A DNA stretch of 64,000 nt, taken from NCBI RefSeq assembly GCF_001721045.1, contig NZ_MDER01000096.1, positions 62,001 to 126,000 of the forward strand. Direction: 5' to 3'. The position numbers and the translations under genes are program-made. Positions 47,198 through 57,885 of this stretch are shown here, one piece after another (the stretch's first letter is position 1; each line of letters opens with the position of its first letter). The DNA comes from Paenibacillus nuruki. GTDB lineage: Bacteria; Bacillota; Bacilli; Paenibacillales; Paenibacillaceae. The notes under the pieces are model-generated. The model was given only the letters and a program-made list of their open reading frames with translations, made no database searches and had not been told where the DNA came from.

Positions 47198-47989
47198 CTA
47201 TCCTCGTAATAACGATTCTGCGCCATCTACAAATATCTCTGTACCGGTTACATGTGAAGCTTCACTAGAGGCCAAGAATAGCACTAGATTAGCCACTTCT
47301 TCGATTTTACCAGGTTCGCCTTTAAGCGGATGATCTCCTTCAGGGAATTCCATTGGAATTTCGACTTCTTTTAGATCGTCACTTGGATACGTATTGTCGT
47401 CGATTTCGGTATCGATCGCTCCCGGACAGACCGCATTAACTCTGATTTTATAGCGTGCAAGTTCTAGCGCCGCCATTTTCATAAATGCTACTTGCGCTGC
47501 TTTGGTTGAAGCATATGCAGAGAATCCTACATTAGAGAATACACGATTACCATTGATTGAACTTGTAATAATAATACTACCGCCCTTTTCTTTCAAATGA
47601 GGGATAGCGTATTTTACAGTTGCAAATGTGCCTCGTAAATTAATCTCTACCGTTTGATTCCAATCATCTATTTCTAATGTTTCGATAGGGGCTTTGCTAC
47701 CATTGATTCCTGCATTCGCAAATACAATATCCAATTGACCTGCTTCAGCCACTACTTGTTTCATAGCACTTTCAATCATTTCTGGTTTGGAAATATCGCA
47801 CTCAATCACATATGCTTTTCCGCCAGCTTTTTCAATTTCGGCTTTGGTTTCTTCTGCATTTTCAGGCGTACGATCTAACATATATACAACAGCACCTTCT
47901 GCTGCAAATCGTATCGCTGATGCTTTACCTATTCCTGATCCGCCACCTGTTACTGCTGCTACTTTACCTACTAATTTTGTTTCTGCCAT
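47198..47989 (-). CDS. Short-chain dehydrogenase/reductase
   Basis: 263-residue classical SDR. Motifs: TGGGSGIGKASA (about 14-25), FANAGING (about 90-97), catalytic Ser in IITSSINGN (about 144) and YASTKAAQV (Tyr about 157, Lys about 161), then CPGAIDTEI. The C-terminal MEFPEGDHPLKGEPGKIEE and VTGTEIFVDGAE match NAD(P)-dependent SDRs of Bacillales. Single gene; the substrate is unknown. Confidence 0.9.
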   Translation of the reverse strand: MAETKLVGKVAAVTGGGSGIGKASAIRFAAEGAVVYMLDRTPENAEETKAEIEKAGGKAYVIECDISKPEMIESAMKQVVAEAGQLDIVFANAGINGSKAPIETLEIDDWNQTVEINLRGTFATVKYAIPHLKEKGGSIIITSSINGNRVFSNVGFSAYASTKAAQVAFMKMAALELARYKIRVNAVCPGAIDTEIDDNTYPSDDLKEVEIPMEFPEGDHPLKGEPGKIEEVANLVLFLASSEASHVTGTEIFVDGAESLLRG

Positions 47990-48115
47990 GTGGATAAGCC
48001 TCCATATTTCAGAATGTGTTTGTACTAGATAACTGTTTTTTGATACTCACAACGTTATCTGTTTTCCTATTGTAAGTACCCTAGCAGACAGAACAATGAA
48101 ACAGATGATAACGTA

Positions 48116-50911
48116 TTATTCGATAGAATGTGCAGAATCATTCTTTTTGGGCTTCGGTAAAAGAACAGAAAAGACAGAACCTTCATTCGGTCTCGATACA
48201 AAACTTAATTCACCCTTATGATCGTTAACAATTCGTTGCGTAATATATAATCCAAGCCCCGTTCCTTTGATTTGATGTTCAGACGCAGAACTTGCTCGGA
48301 AAAATTTTTGGAAAATACGAGCTTGATCTTCAACAGGAATACCTATTCCTGAATCTTCTATAGATACACGAATCTGATGAGGTAATTCTTCGATCACAAT
48401 ATGAACAAGCGATTCAGCAGATGAATATTTAAGCGCATTGCTGATTAGATTCTGAAAAACTTGAATTAAACGATGATGATCACCGGTAATAAAGACTTCA
48501 TCAACCCCTTCATGATGAAGAATAATACGATCTCTCGAATCTGGATTCCATTGATGACAGATTCCTTGTAACAGTTCATACAGAGGAATATACGTCATAT
48601 GATATTCGGCATGATCTGCTTCGATACGCTGAATATCGAGGAAATCATCTAACAAATGAGACAATCGTTGCCCTTCTTGATGAATCGTTTCTATAAAAGT
48701 ATGTCTTTTCTCAATCGACATATCCTGATAGATCATTAACATTTCGATATATCCCATCATCGCTGACAAAGGAGTACGCAACTCATGAGAAACGACACTA
48801 ATTAACTCATTTTGCATTTGTTTGACCTGTTCTTCTTCTGTACGATCCCGAAAAACAAGAATAACACCATGTTCAATCTGTTGGACGGTATCGGTCACTG
48901 GAGTGACATAAAGCGATAAAATCTTTTCATTTTTCAGCAATACAAGCTCGCCTTGATTCCAATGAGGTTCACCATTTAAGAATTGTTCTAACTTTTCAAT
49001 CCATGATGATGTGCCTTCAATCAGTTGATCTTCAATATGATGTAACAATTGCTGTACCGAGTAGCCGGTATAATCTTTGATTTTGAATAGCGATAACATC
49101 GTAGGATTGATAAAAGAAATGATTCCTTTCGAATCACACATCACAATACCTTCTTGTACCGATTCAAGTAGATTCCCTGTAATACTTTTCTGCTTTTCAG
49201 CTACACCCTGCTCTTCTCGCAAGCGATCATTAAGTGCTTCTAATTGACGTTCATGCTCATTGCGCTGTGCACGTTCTTTTTCCTGCTGGGTTAAATCATG
49301 TACAAAGAAAGTCTGAAAAGAAGATTCTTCTGCCAAAATTTCACTCCGTGTCAGTTCCACCTGAAAAGGCGTATCATCCGAGCGTATCGCTGTAATAGAA
49401 TGATTGGAGTCTTCCTGCTGACTTGTGTCGATAACCAATAGATCTGATAAAGGCCTGCCAATGACCTGTTCACGACTGTACTTGAACATCTGCTCTGCCG
49501 CAGGGTTAAATTCTGTAATTTTCATCTGATGATCAGTTGAAATAATACCGTTAATCGCATATTTGAGAATAGCCCTTTTCTGTGATTCACTTTCAGCCAG
49601 ATCAAAAGTACGTTCGACTACACGAATTTCTAGATTTTCTTTATCCCGTTGAATTTGCAAAAACTGATTCTCCAACACAAGCGATACCAATTTGAAGTTC
49701 TCGATCAACGCATGAAATTCGGAAATATTGCTGTTAGGCCAATCAATAGGCGTATCTTTAACCAATTTACGTGGAATATTGTTAGACGCTTTGGCTAATT
49801 CCAGTAAAGGTTTGGTAATTTTGCGACTAATCGGTCGTGCTAACAAAATCGCAATACCAATAACGATCAGAATCGTAATAATACTCTGAATATAAAATAT
49901 ATAAATACGTTCTAAATAAAACGCCGCTGTCAATTTTAAAAGTAATCGATAATTATGATTTAGTGGAATATCCATAACAAAGTACGACTCCTGCCATCTC
50001 TCGATCAGGGTTAACCGATTTAACGGAAAATGATGAAAAATTCTTGCTCCGTCTGCTGTTTCTTTAATCATCAACGATTCATAACTTCCATCTTGAACGA
50101 GTTGTTTTGTTGTCTTATTATCTAGTGTGCTGTACATGGACGAACCTAACGGACTAACCAGAACAGAATCAATATAGAAATTTTTTTTATATTTATTCAT
50201 TAACGGTTTGACTGTACGCATATCCGAAAAACTACCTTCAATATCTTGCTTATAAATATAAGAAGAACGTTCCAAATACGAAGAATACAATCCTCGAATG
50301 TCTTGAAATTGCTGATGACTGCTAACGGTCAATAATAGCAACGACGTAAAGATAACAAAGGCAATTAAATACTTAAAAATAATTCGCCCCAACGAAATTG
50401 TATACGTAGGCTTAATATCTATTTTGATACGACTTATAATACTTTCTAACAAAATCGAAGCGATCAATAAATTGATAATACTGTTAAAACTTTGTTCCAG
50501 AATAACCAGTGTCATCATCTTGATTCCCATTTCATCAAGACGGTACTGGTACATTAAGAATACTAAAGGGAGTCCGATACATCCCCAGAATAAAAGATCG
50601 CCTTTAAACAAAATACCTTTATTAAACCACTTAAAATAAAAGTATAAAAACAAAATTTCCAAGCCAAACAAGCCGGTCATGAAAAGATAAGACCCGCCAA
50701 ATCCAAAAGGTATATTTATAGCGAGTAAAGCAGGCACAGCAAATCGTAATCCGTAGAGACGAAAAATAATCAAAAGTGCTGCGCTGCCCAGTGCAAATCG
50801 TAAATTTAAAGATAAATCCCATTTAAAATAATTACCTGCTATGCCCAAGATCGTTAAGATGATTGTTCCAATCCAAGGCGATCGGAACCAAAGAAGTATT
50901 CTGTATTTCAT
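48116..50911 (-). CDS. Hybrid-sensing membrane histidine kinase (HAMP, PAS, HisKA, HATPase)
   Basis: 931 residues with AAAGGA nine bases before the ATG. About five membrane helices (residues 15-160) are followed by another helix near 190, an extracytoplasmic domain of about 150 residues (HQQFQDIRGLYSSYLE onwards), a further helix near 345 and a HAMP region (ISRKITKPLLELA). Two PAS domains (ISTDHQMKITEFNPAAEQMF and GIVMCDSKGIISFINPTM) precede HisKA with the phospho-His in VVSHELRTPLSAMMGY and HATPase boxes NLISNALKYSS, DSGIGIP and GTGLGLYI. It lies 32 bases behind manC and should be cotranscribed. The OmpR-type regulator at 52686 is the nearest candidate partner. Confidence 0.88.
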   Translation of the reverse strand: MKYRILLWFRSPWIGTIILTILGIAGNYFKWDLSLNLRFALGSAALLIIFRLYGLRFAVPALLAINIPFGFGGSYLFMTGLFGLEILFLYFYFKWFNKGILFKGDLLFWGCIGLPLVFLMYQYRLDEMGIKMMTLVILEQSFNSIINLLIASILLESIISRIKIDIKPTYTISLGRIIFKYLIAFVIFTSLLLLTVSSHQQFQDIRGLYSSYLERSSYIYKQDIEGSFSDMRTVKPLMNKYKKNFYIDSVLVSPLGSSMYSTLDNKTTKQLVQDGSYESLMIKETADGARIFHHFPLNRLTLIERWQESYFVMDIPLNHNYRLLLKLTAAFYLERIYIFYIQSIITILIVIGIAILLARPISRKITKPLLELAKASNNIPRKLVKDTPIDWPNSNISEFHALIENFKLVSLVLENQFLQIQRDKENLEIRVVERTFDLAESESQKRAILKYAINGIISTDHQMKITEFNPAAEQMFKYSREQVIGRPLSDLLVIDTSQQEDSNHSITAIRSDDTPFQVELTRSEILAEESSFQTFFVHDLTQQEKERAQRNEHERQLEALNDRLREEQGVAEKQKSITGNLLESVQEGIVMCDSKGIISFINPTMLSLFKIKDYTGYSVQQLLHHIEDQLIEGTSSWIEKLEQFLNGEPHWNQGELVLLKNEKILSLYVTPVTDTVQQIEHGVILVFRDRTEEEQVKQMQNELISVVSHELRTPLSAMMGYIEMLMIYQDMSIEKRHTFIETIHQEGQRLSHLLDDFLDIQRIEADHAEYHMTYIPLYELLQGICHQWNPDSRDRIILHHEGVDEVFITGDHHRLIQVFQNLISNALKYSSAESLVHIVIEELPHQIRVSIEDSGIGIPVEDQARIFQKFFRASSASEHQIKGTGLGLYITQRIVNDHKGELSFVSRPNEGSVFSVLLPKPKKNDSAHSIE

Positions 50912-50943
50912 GACTAACGGTCCTTTCTACCACGGACAGCAGG

Positions 50944-52326
50944 TTAACCCGAAAGACCTTCTGATAACAAAAGATCTGGATTCACTCCAGGATATTCGTA
51001 TCTAAAAATGTCAGTCTCCGATACAGCTTTCCCTATCTGTGACTCAATAAATTCCAGTTCGCCTTCTGAAGCGCTAATATAATGTCTTATCCCAGGCTCT
51101 ACGACAATGACATCACCTGGAGATACTATAGTTAGGACTCCATCAAGGCAAATCTTGCCTATACCTGATACAATAGTCCATACTTCTTTACGTAACTTAT
51201 GTTCATGATAACTAATCGATCTACCTGACGTGATGACTACACGTTTAGTCACTGTTTCAAGTCCACCTTCATCTTTACGATGAGAAAGGATTGTTTGTTT
51301 TCCCCAGAATCGTTCTTCAAAACGTGGGGCAATTTCTACTTGCCCGACCATATCTTTAATGCCTGTTGCATCTTCCCGATCGGTAACTAATATGCCATCA
51401 GGTCCGGCAACCACGATAATACCTGGCACATTCCATACACTCACGGGTATATCTAATTCGTTGATAATTCGCGTCTTATGAGATAACGGAGAAATGTATC
51501 CTGAACCCGTGACATCAAAATCCATTTCACGAATTAAAGAGTCCCATGTTCCCAGATCGCGCCATTCTCCATTAAACGGTAATACTGATATATGACTTGT
51601 TTTTTCTACAACAGCTACGTCAAAGCTTGTTTTTGGTAACGACAAATAATTGCTTAGTAAATCATTATAATTGGAGTTCCATCCTTGATGATCCATATGA
51701 TCTAGCAGAAATCCTAAGCGAAATGCGAATACACCGCAATTCCACAATGCCCCTTTATGTATTAAGGATTGGGCAGTGATAACATCTGGTTTTTCTATAA
51801 ATGAACAAACACCAAAATATTCCTTATCCACCATATCAGACAACAATGGTACAATATATCCGTATTTGTCTGAAGGCTCGGTAGGAGAAGCACCCATAAG
51901 AACTAAGTCATCACCAGAATTCTCTAAGATAGATGGAAGCTTACGCAAATGCTCAAAAAATTCATCACCGGCATAACCGTCTACTGGCATAACTCCTATC
52001 ATTTCATCACGTTTTGCACCGGCATGATGATATAAATATGAAGCTGCTAAAGCGATTGCTGGAAAAGTATCCCTTTGCGCAGGTTCTTCGATAATGGTAG
52101 CATTTATACCAATTTGTCCTCGAATCAAGTCAGCTTGATGCCCGCTAGCCGAAAAATAAGCTTGCTCGGATAGCCCTGCATCTTGTAATTGTCGCCATAT
52201 GCGCTGAAGCATACTTTCAGGCTGACCTTGATGGCGAAGAACGGGAAGAAATTGTTTGGGACGATTAACGTTCGATAAAGGCCACAGACGTTTACCTGAC
52301 CCACCGGACAACAATATCATGCGCAT
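50944..52326 (-). CDS. manC: Mannose-1-phosphate guanylyltransferase / mannose-6-phosphate isomerase
   Basis: 460 residues, the length of bifunctional ManC/AlgA proteins. The N-terminal nucleotidyltransferase has LSGGSGKRLWPLS (6-18), and IEKPD (about 180) belongs to the sugar site. The C-terminal cupin (about 350-445) has SISYHEHKLRKEVWTIVSG and GDVIVVEPGIRHYI, with His and Glu metal ligands of the isomerase. It makes GDP-mannose for polysaccharide or glycoprotein synthesis. Two ATGs six bases apart could start it; AAGG lies eight bases before the first. It is first gene before the histidine kinase and diverges from the response regulator. Confidence 0.9.
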   Translation of the reverse strand: MRMILLSGGSGKRLWPLSNVNRPKQFLPVLRHQGQPESMLQRIWRQLQDAGLSEQAYFSASGHQADLIRGQIGINATIIEEPAQRDTFPAIALAASYLYHHAGAKRDEMIGVMPVDGYAGDEFFEHLRKLPSILENSGDDLVLMGASPTEPSDKYGYIVPLLSDMVDKEYFGVCSFIEKPDVITAQSLIHKGALWNCGVFAFRLGFLLDHMDHQGWNSNYNDLLSNYLSLPKTSFDVAVVEKTSHISVLPFNGEWRDLGTWDSLIREMDFDVTGSGYISPLSHKTRIINELDIPVSVWNVPGIIVVAGPDGILVTDREDATGIKDMVGQVEIAPRFEERFWGKQTILSHRKDEGGLETVTKRVVITSGRSISYHEHKLRKEVWTIVSGIGKICLDGVLTIVSPGDVIVVEPGIRHYISASEGELEFIESQIGKAVSETDIFRYEYPGVNPDLLLSEGLSG

Positions 52327-52685
52327 ATATGAAACCTTCTTCCAAAAAAATTGTAGTAAATCTTAAAAAACTGTTCATTTTAACTGATTATGCCGAAAAT
52401 AAATGTAAAGAGTCGAATGATACTATAGTCCTATTCCATTTTCTCATGTATATTTTAAGAAAGTTCTCTTTTCTGTATAAAATTTCATGCTAATTGATTC
52501 GCATTTTTTTAACATTTGGATTACTTTCATTATATTCAAAAATGAAATAGTACTATTTTATTGAAATTCTGTTCTTGATTATTCTATACATGGTATTTAA
52601 ATATTGTCCTATTAAACATGTTATAGAATAGGAAAAGGGAGATATTCAACAAGCCTATTATTTTTCATACAGGAGAGTGACAGCG
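52327..52685. other. AT-rich intergenic region between manC and the response regulator
   Basis: This 359-base gap separates two divergent genes. It is strongly AT-rich and holds several possible promoter elements, but I can place none with certainty, and I see no RNA motif, repeat or ORF of note. Confidence 0.5.
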
Positions 52686-53381
52686 ATGTCTATTAAAGTT
52701 CTTCTTATTGAAGATGAGAAAAGTCTGGCAGATATGATTGCATTTTTTCTTCAAGAAGAAGGTTACCTTACCGAAATGATTCATGATTCCAAAGACGCTA
52801 TTCAAAAGTTGTTTCATTTCAAACCCGATATTATCGTAACCGATCTTATGCTTCCTGATATGGATGGAAGTGAATTAGTCAGTCAAATCCGCAAACAATC
52901 TACCGTACCTGTATTGATGATATCTGCCAATACGATGCTGAATGAACGGATCAAAGCACTGGATAATGGTGCAGATGACTTTTTGTGTAAACCATTCAGT
53001 CTCAAAGAGCTGGATGCTCGGATCAAAGCCTTATTACGTCGAAGTGGCCCGACCATTATTAATGAACCTAAAGTCAATGTTTCGAAAGACAAAAAAGGTC
53101 GTATTTCTGTGAATGATTATCGTCACAGTCTGTTTGTAGAAGAACAAGAAGTTGAAGTGACACATATTGAATTTGCGATTATGAAAGAACTTTATAATTA
53201 TCCAGGTAAAGTATTTACCCGCAATGAATTGATGGATCGTATTAAAGGAGGAGATCGCGCTTATCTGGATCGTACCATTGATGTACATATTTCCAGCTTA
53301 CGCAAAAAGATAGAACGCGATCCCAAAAACCCTCAGCATATCCGCACCGTCTGGGGTACAGGATACAAATACGTGATGTAA
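52686..53381 (+). CDS. OmpR-family response regulator
   Basis: 231 residues from ATG 52686 with AGGAG about ten bases upstream; a GTG at 52677 abuts the site. The receiver domain (1-120) has the acidic pair LIEDEK (about 8-10), phosphoacceptor Asp in IVTDLMLPDMDG (about 51), Thr/Ser in LMISANTM and Lys in LCKPFSL. The winged-helix output (about 135-230) ends TIDVHISSLRKKIERDPKNPQHIRTVWGTGYKYV. It is divergent from manC-kinase and convergent with the giant membrane protein gene. Confidence 0.92.
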   Translation: MSIKVLLIEDEKSLADMIAFFLQEEGYLTEMIHDSKDAIQKLFHFKPDIIVTDLMLPDMDGSELVSQIRKQSTVPVLMISANTMLNERIKALDNGADDFLCKPFSLKELDARIKALLRRSGPTIINEPKVNVSKDKKGRISVNDYRHSLFVEEQEVEVTHIEFAIMKELYNYPGKVFTRNELMDRIKGGDRAYLDRTIDVHISSLRKKIERDPKNPQHIRTVWGTGYKYVM

Positions 53382-53407
53382 CGAAAAGCACATCATTTTA
53401 CATTTTA

Positions 53408-56400
53408 TTACCGTCGTTGCCTTCGCTTTTTCCAGCGCTGGTAAGGAAGAATACAAGCAATACCTGCTACAATACCTATTGCAAATAGTATCCAGCCTAT
53501 CCGGTAAGCAGAAGCAAGAATAATAACAACTGTTCCACTTCCGTTTCCTTCGGTGATAAATCCGGTTGTGACTCCGTTAACAGCCAGTCTGGCTCGCTGA
53601 GTCTCTCCGTTTAATCGGAATTCCCAGAGCGGATTAGGCGATTCAGTCTCACGAATCAATACTTGATCATGCGCTGGATTGCTCAAGATAAAGCTTCGTT
53701 CCATCGAGTTCTCACGAGTCGCTTGGACTGTTGCTTTGAGAGTAGGAACTGTAAAGAACTGATTGATATCCTCACCTTCAAATAACATGAATTGATCGAC
53801 CATAATCATCGCTTTATACGGAATAATGGAGTAGTTTTTCATTTGAAAAGAACCTTTTACTTTTTGATCCGCATGCGCCAGCACTTGGAACTGCATCATT
53901 GCAGTTTCGGCTGGCGCTTTTATGATTTGATCATAATGATTCCACTTGTTTTTATCCTCTTCTTCCACTTCATTGATATAGGTAGTCTGTAGAATTTGAG
54001 AATTAGCATTGAGGAAGACTAATTTCATATGACGCTGTTTGATCTGTTGAGACACAGCATCTAAAGTGACTGAATATTCTTCCAATGGTTCAGCTTTCAT
54101 TTTCTGAGAAGCATAAATATTCCAATCGCAAGAGTAACTAGGGGCATACTGGATCGTGATCCCATTTTTAGATATCACTTTGCGTGTCTGTCCGGGCTGA
54201 ATATCTGTCATACATTCTGCTGACGTATTCTGAAGTAAACTTTCATTATTCTCTTCACTTGGCAGTACTTTGACTTCATCCGCTTTCATCAAGTGAAGAT
54301 CTTGCTCATTGGTCAGCGACGGCACTTGACTATCCAACACCAATTTCAATTGATACGTGCCTTTGGTTAGCAGTAAATGATTCCATTCAATACGTCCATA
54401 ATTACGAAGTAAATGAGGAATACTTAACTTTTGTTTGGCAAATCCATCTTGATCCAGTAACGTTTCGATCACTGTATTTTTGATCGTGTCTGGATCGGTT
54501 GATCGGGTATACACTTGATCGCTTGCTATTTTGCGAGAAATGACTTCTCCTGTTTGTTGATTGATCCATTTCATCGTCAAGCTTCCTTGATAGCCTGAAG
54601 GAATATTTGCCAGAATCGATGTCGAATACTCTGCTGTTTTGAGAATATCTACTTTTTTCTGCAATGTTCCTTGTTGATAACTGATTCCTTTTCCCATACT
54701 TAATAAAGGAAAAGCACGCTCGGTCTGCGTATTGCCCTGTCCTGCAAAATCATTCTCTGCTTCTAGAGTGAAAAATAACTTACCTCGCTTCACTGCTTGC
54801 TCTACAGGGAATGATAATTGATCCGCTCGATCGGTTGGAACAACAGCCAGTAGATTGATTGCATTGAAGCCTTTAATATTATTCACTGTAATGGCTGAAT
54901 CGCCCGCAGGGAAATGATGCTCTCCCAAGTCAATCCATTCAAATTGATTACTACCTTCATGTTGTGTATTGATATTGACTTGCTTATCAGGCATGCCAAA
55001 TACCAATTTTCCACCTTGCTTATTCATAAATATCCGAGCATATACATGAGCTGTCTGCTCTTGATCTAACTTTTTGTGCATTGTAAATGTATTAGGCTTA
55101 CGATATTGTCCTAGATCAAGTAACTGAATATCATGAATCCACCAGTAATTTTTTTGCTCCGGACGCTGTTGAGTTAACAGATCAATTCGCATCCATTTGC
55201 TACCCGGTGGTGATACATATTCCCCGTAGAAATTAACACCGTTAAAGTTATTTTCTTCTGAAGGAGCAACGACATAACTCACTCCAAGTTCATCCATATG
55301 TTCATCGTAAAATCTCATTTTGACATGCATTTTATTCGTGCCTCGACCTGAAGCGGTGATATTGAATTGATAAGGATTGTTTTCTTTGGCTTCGATCATG
55401 CCAGATTTGGCAACTTGCCAGATATTATTGGCATCGCCTTTGATAATTTCTCCGTGTAGTGTAGGCACATCATTTAACTCATCTAATGGATTCGCCTGTA
55501 CACTGAACATTTGCGGATTATCAGGTGTAAAAAACTTTTCAGTACGTAATAATGAATCAAAATCGACGACTGTTCGTCCTTCAAGCTTACTCATCTGATA
55601 GGGTTGTACATCTAATTTTTCACTGGCAAAAGTGACAGCAATTCCTGCATCCATTTCCATATCAAATGAAAAGTTTTTAATATTTTGTGAGGACAGATAC
55701 CAGAGCCAATCATTCGTTGAAGCAAATGTTTTGGACCATTTTAGAAAAGCATTACCATCTTCAATCGCATCAAATGGGAGTAAATAATCTTCTTCTGGTA
55801 ATTGTGATAAAAATAAATCGTTATATGATGAAGCTTCTACATAATCACCTTTGTTTACCGTCTGAATCGTATCAAGCTTGGGATTAAGTGTACTGAACAG
55901 CACTCCAAATTGATTGAAATTAAAGCCGGGCTGATGACTATAACTTTCCAGTCGACTATATCCATAAGGCGTAATCACTTTAGCAGGCAAAATATTCATA
56001 TATTCAGGAGCTTGATCCAATTGGAATATCGAAAAGATCGAATTCTGGTAGGTGCGCTTCAATCCTGCTTGATCTTCCAGCATGGATAACTGGAATTGTT
56101 GCCGCTTCTCCTGTCCTTCATATTCGTTATGATAGACAAGTTGATTGATACCAAACGTTGAAAACAATGAACCCATTTTCGAACTTAATCCATTGTCCAA
56201 CATATACTGCAAAAAGTTCATATAATACGTAATACTCGGGTCATTACCTTCATGGTGAAAGATTGTATTTTTGGGCGAAGAATAGACTTGGAAATCACCT
56301 GTTGCTTTTTGCATCGATGTCTCGCCTTTATTCCAATAAGGTGTGGCTACCCCGTTAAAACCTTGAATCATATTATCTGCAATGGGGAAATATAACGCTT

Positions 56401-57844
56401 TGCTATCATAGCGATCAGGATCGGTTAATTTGTTCGCCATTTCGGCATACTCTGCGGGTACTGTCACAGGCTTATAATACCCTTCTACAAATTGAGTCCG
56501 TAAAGGTGTAACATAAATCGCCAGACATACCACTACAGCAACAAAAGCAGTATGTTTGAATATACGTTGTAATCGTGACGAGCCGAACCATTCAATCAGC
56601 TGAATGATCCCAAACGTCAACAACACACCAAAATTCAAAGCAATCAAACCGATAAACTTATTCGGATCACGGAATACAGAACCGATTACAGGTGTCTTGG
56701 TGACTAAAATGACAAAAAATCCAGCAATCGAAGGAAATGTCGTTCCAGTAGCAGCAATTAAAAAGAATAAAGTTAGCAAAGTAAAAATCAAAATAATCGG
56801 ATTTTTGTGTGAACGTGTAACCATTGCATAGCCGATCAGTAATAACAGAAATCCACCGCCGATATAGAAAATAAGCGGTAAACTGGATAAAGGAAACATA
56901 GGCCACCAGTAACTAAGTAAATAAGCCACATTTTTGAGCGTACTGTTACGACTGAATAATGATAAGGTATCGACCACATTGATATTATGTTGTGACGCTT
57001 GCGCATCCATAAGAATACTTCCCATATACAAGGACAACCAGTAAAAGCTTAACAATCCAAAAAAGCAACCAAAAATAAGCCATTTACGAGCAAAGTTAAG
57101 ATACAACAATTTCAAAAATCCCCAACCATTTTGTTTATACGTCCATGTTAATTTGATTAATAACAGACCGGTAAAAAATGCTAGATAAATCATTCCAAAA
57201 AAGAAATAATGAATCGCAGCAGCACTTACTGTAAACACAGCCGCTAACATAAAAAGATCGATCCAATTACGCTGATATAACTTATGTAGGTTGTAATGAT
57301 AAATCTGTTGTTTCTGAAACTTCGGATCAAAACTACTAAAGAAAAAGCGCAATACTAAAGGAAACAGGCTATATCCACACAATAAGTAGATATGTTGAAT
57401 ACGAAACACTACCCACGGATTCAGCGCGTAAAATAAAGCTCCGATCACAATCGCAAAAATACGTGTTTTAGTAAAACTAGGTGAATAGTACACACTGACC
57501 AGACGCTTTGCAAAAGCATACATGGAGAACGCAGATATAAATAACAAGCCCGTAATAAACGACTTGAGCAAAACCGGGCCACTTTCGCCAAAAGCAAGTG
57601 ATAATAAATAAAACGGTAAAATATAAAGGATACGTGGTGCATTAAATAACGTAGATGTTGACCAGCGTTCATTCCATACTCCTGCAATCTCTTCCAAATA
57701 ACGATGAGAAGTCGCTCCAAAAGCGATATCGCTAAATACAATCTGTCCTGAACTGTAAATTGGAAGCAAAAATAAAAGGATGGCTGCCAGCATAATCAGT
57801 ACAGCGACCAGATCATAACGATACATCTCGATCCATTTTTTCAT
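53408..57844 (-). CDS. Giant GT-C-like membrane protein
   Basis: 1478 residues. About 12 membrane helices occupy residues 10-470; the loop after the first has SGQIVFSDIAFG with an Asp where GT-C glycosyltransferases carry the catalytic acid. FYALNPWVVFRIQHIYLLCGY (near 140) resembles the TM segments of arabinofuranosyltransferase AftD/DUF3367 proteins. About 970 extracytoplasmic residues with beta-rich, possibly carbohydrate-binding modules follow, and one C-terminal helix (about 1440-1465) ends in KKRRQRR. I infer a polyprenyl-phosphate-sugar-dependent glycosyltransferase in surface polysaccharide synthesis; the sugar is unknown. It lies 41 bases behind the sensor gene. Confidence 0.72.
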   Translation of the reverse strand: MKKWIEMYRYDLVAVLIMLAAILLFLLPIYSSGQIVFSDIAFGATSHRYLEEIAGVWNERWSTSTLFNAPRILYILPFYLLSLAFGESGPVLLKSFITGLLFISAFSMYAFAKRLVSVYYSPSFTKTRIFAIVIGALFYALNPWVVFRIQHIYLLCGYSLFPLVLRFFFSSFDPKFQKQQIYHYNLHKLYQRNWIDLFMLAAVFTVSAAAIHYFFFGMIYLAFFTGLLLIKLTWTYKQNGWGFLKLLYLNFARKWLIFGCFFGLLSFYWLSLYMGSILMDAQASQHNINVVDTLSLFSRNSTLKNVAYLLSYWWPMFPLSSLPLIFYIGGGFLLLLIGYAMVTRSHKNPIILIFTLLTLFFLIAATGTTFPSIAGFFVILVTKTPVIGSVFRDPNKFIGLIALNFGVLLTFGIIQLIEWFGSSRLQRIFKHTAFVAVVVCLAIYVTPLRTQFVEGYYKPVTVPAEYAEMANKLTDPDRYDSKALYFPIADNMIQGFNGVATPYWNKGETSMQKATGDFQVYSSPKNTIFHHEGNDPSITYYMNFLQYMLDNGLSSKMGSLFSTFGINQLVYHNEYEGQEKRQQFQLSMLEDQAGLKRTYQNSIFSIFQLDQAPEYMNILPAKVITPYGYSRLESYSHQPGFNFNQFGVLFSTLNPKLDTIQTVNKGDYVEASSYNDLFLSQLPEEDYLLPFDAIEDGNAFLKWSKTFASTNDWLWYLSSQNIKNFSFDMEMDAGIAVTFASEKLDVQPYQMSKLEGRTVVDFDSLLRTEKFFTPDNPQMFSVQANPLDELNDVPTLHGEIIKGDANNIWQVAKSGMIEAKENNPYQFNITASGRGTNKMHVKMRFYDEHMDELGVSYVVAPSEENNFNGVNFYGEYVSPPGSKWMRIDLLTQQRPEQKNYWWIHDIQLLDLGQYRKPNTFTMHKKLDQEQTAHVYARIFMNKQGGKLVFGMPDKQVNINTQHEGSNQFEWIDLGEHHFPAGDSAITVNNIKGFNAINLLAVVPTDRADQLSFPVEQAVKRGKLFFTLEAENDFAGQGNTQTERAFPLLSMGKGISYQQGTLQKKVDILKTAEYSTSILANIPSGYQGSLTMKWINQQTGEVISRKIASDQVYTRSTDPDTIKNTVIETLLDQDGFAKQKLSIPHLLRNYGRIEWNHLLLTKGTYQLKLVLDSQVPSLTNEQDLHLMKADEVKVLPSEENNESLLQNTSAECMTDIQPGQTRKVISKNGITIQYAPSYSCDWNIYASQKMKAEPLEEYSVTLDAVSQQIKQRHMKLVFLNANSQILQTTYINEVEEEDKNKWNHYDQIIKAPAETAMMQFQVLAHADQKVKGSFQMKNYSIIPYKAMIMVDQFMLFEGEDINQFFTVPTLKATVQATRENSMERSFILSNPAHDQVLIRETESPNPLWEFRLNGETQRARLAVNGVTTGFITEGNGSGTVVIILASAYRIGWILFAIGIVAGIACILPYQRWKKRRQRR

Positions 57845-57885
57845 GTGACAGCCTCCTTTCTTTGCTTATTTATATTTATCATCCA

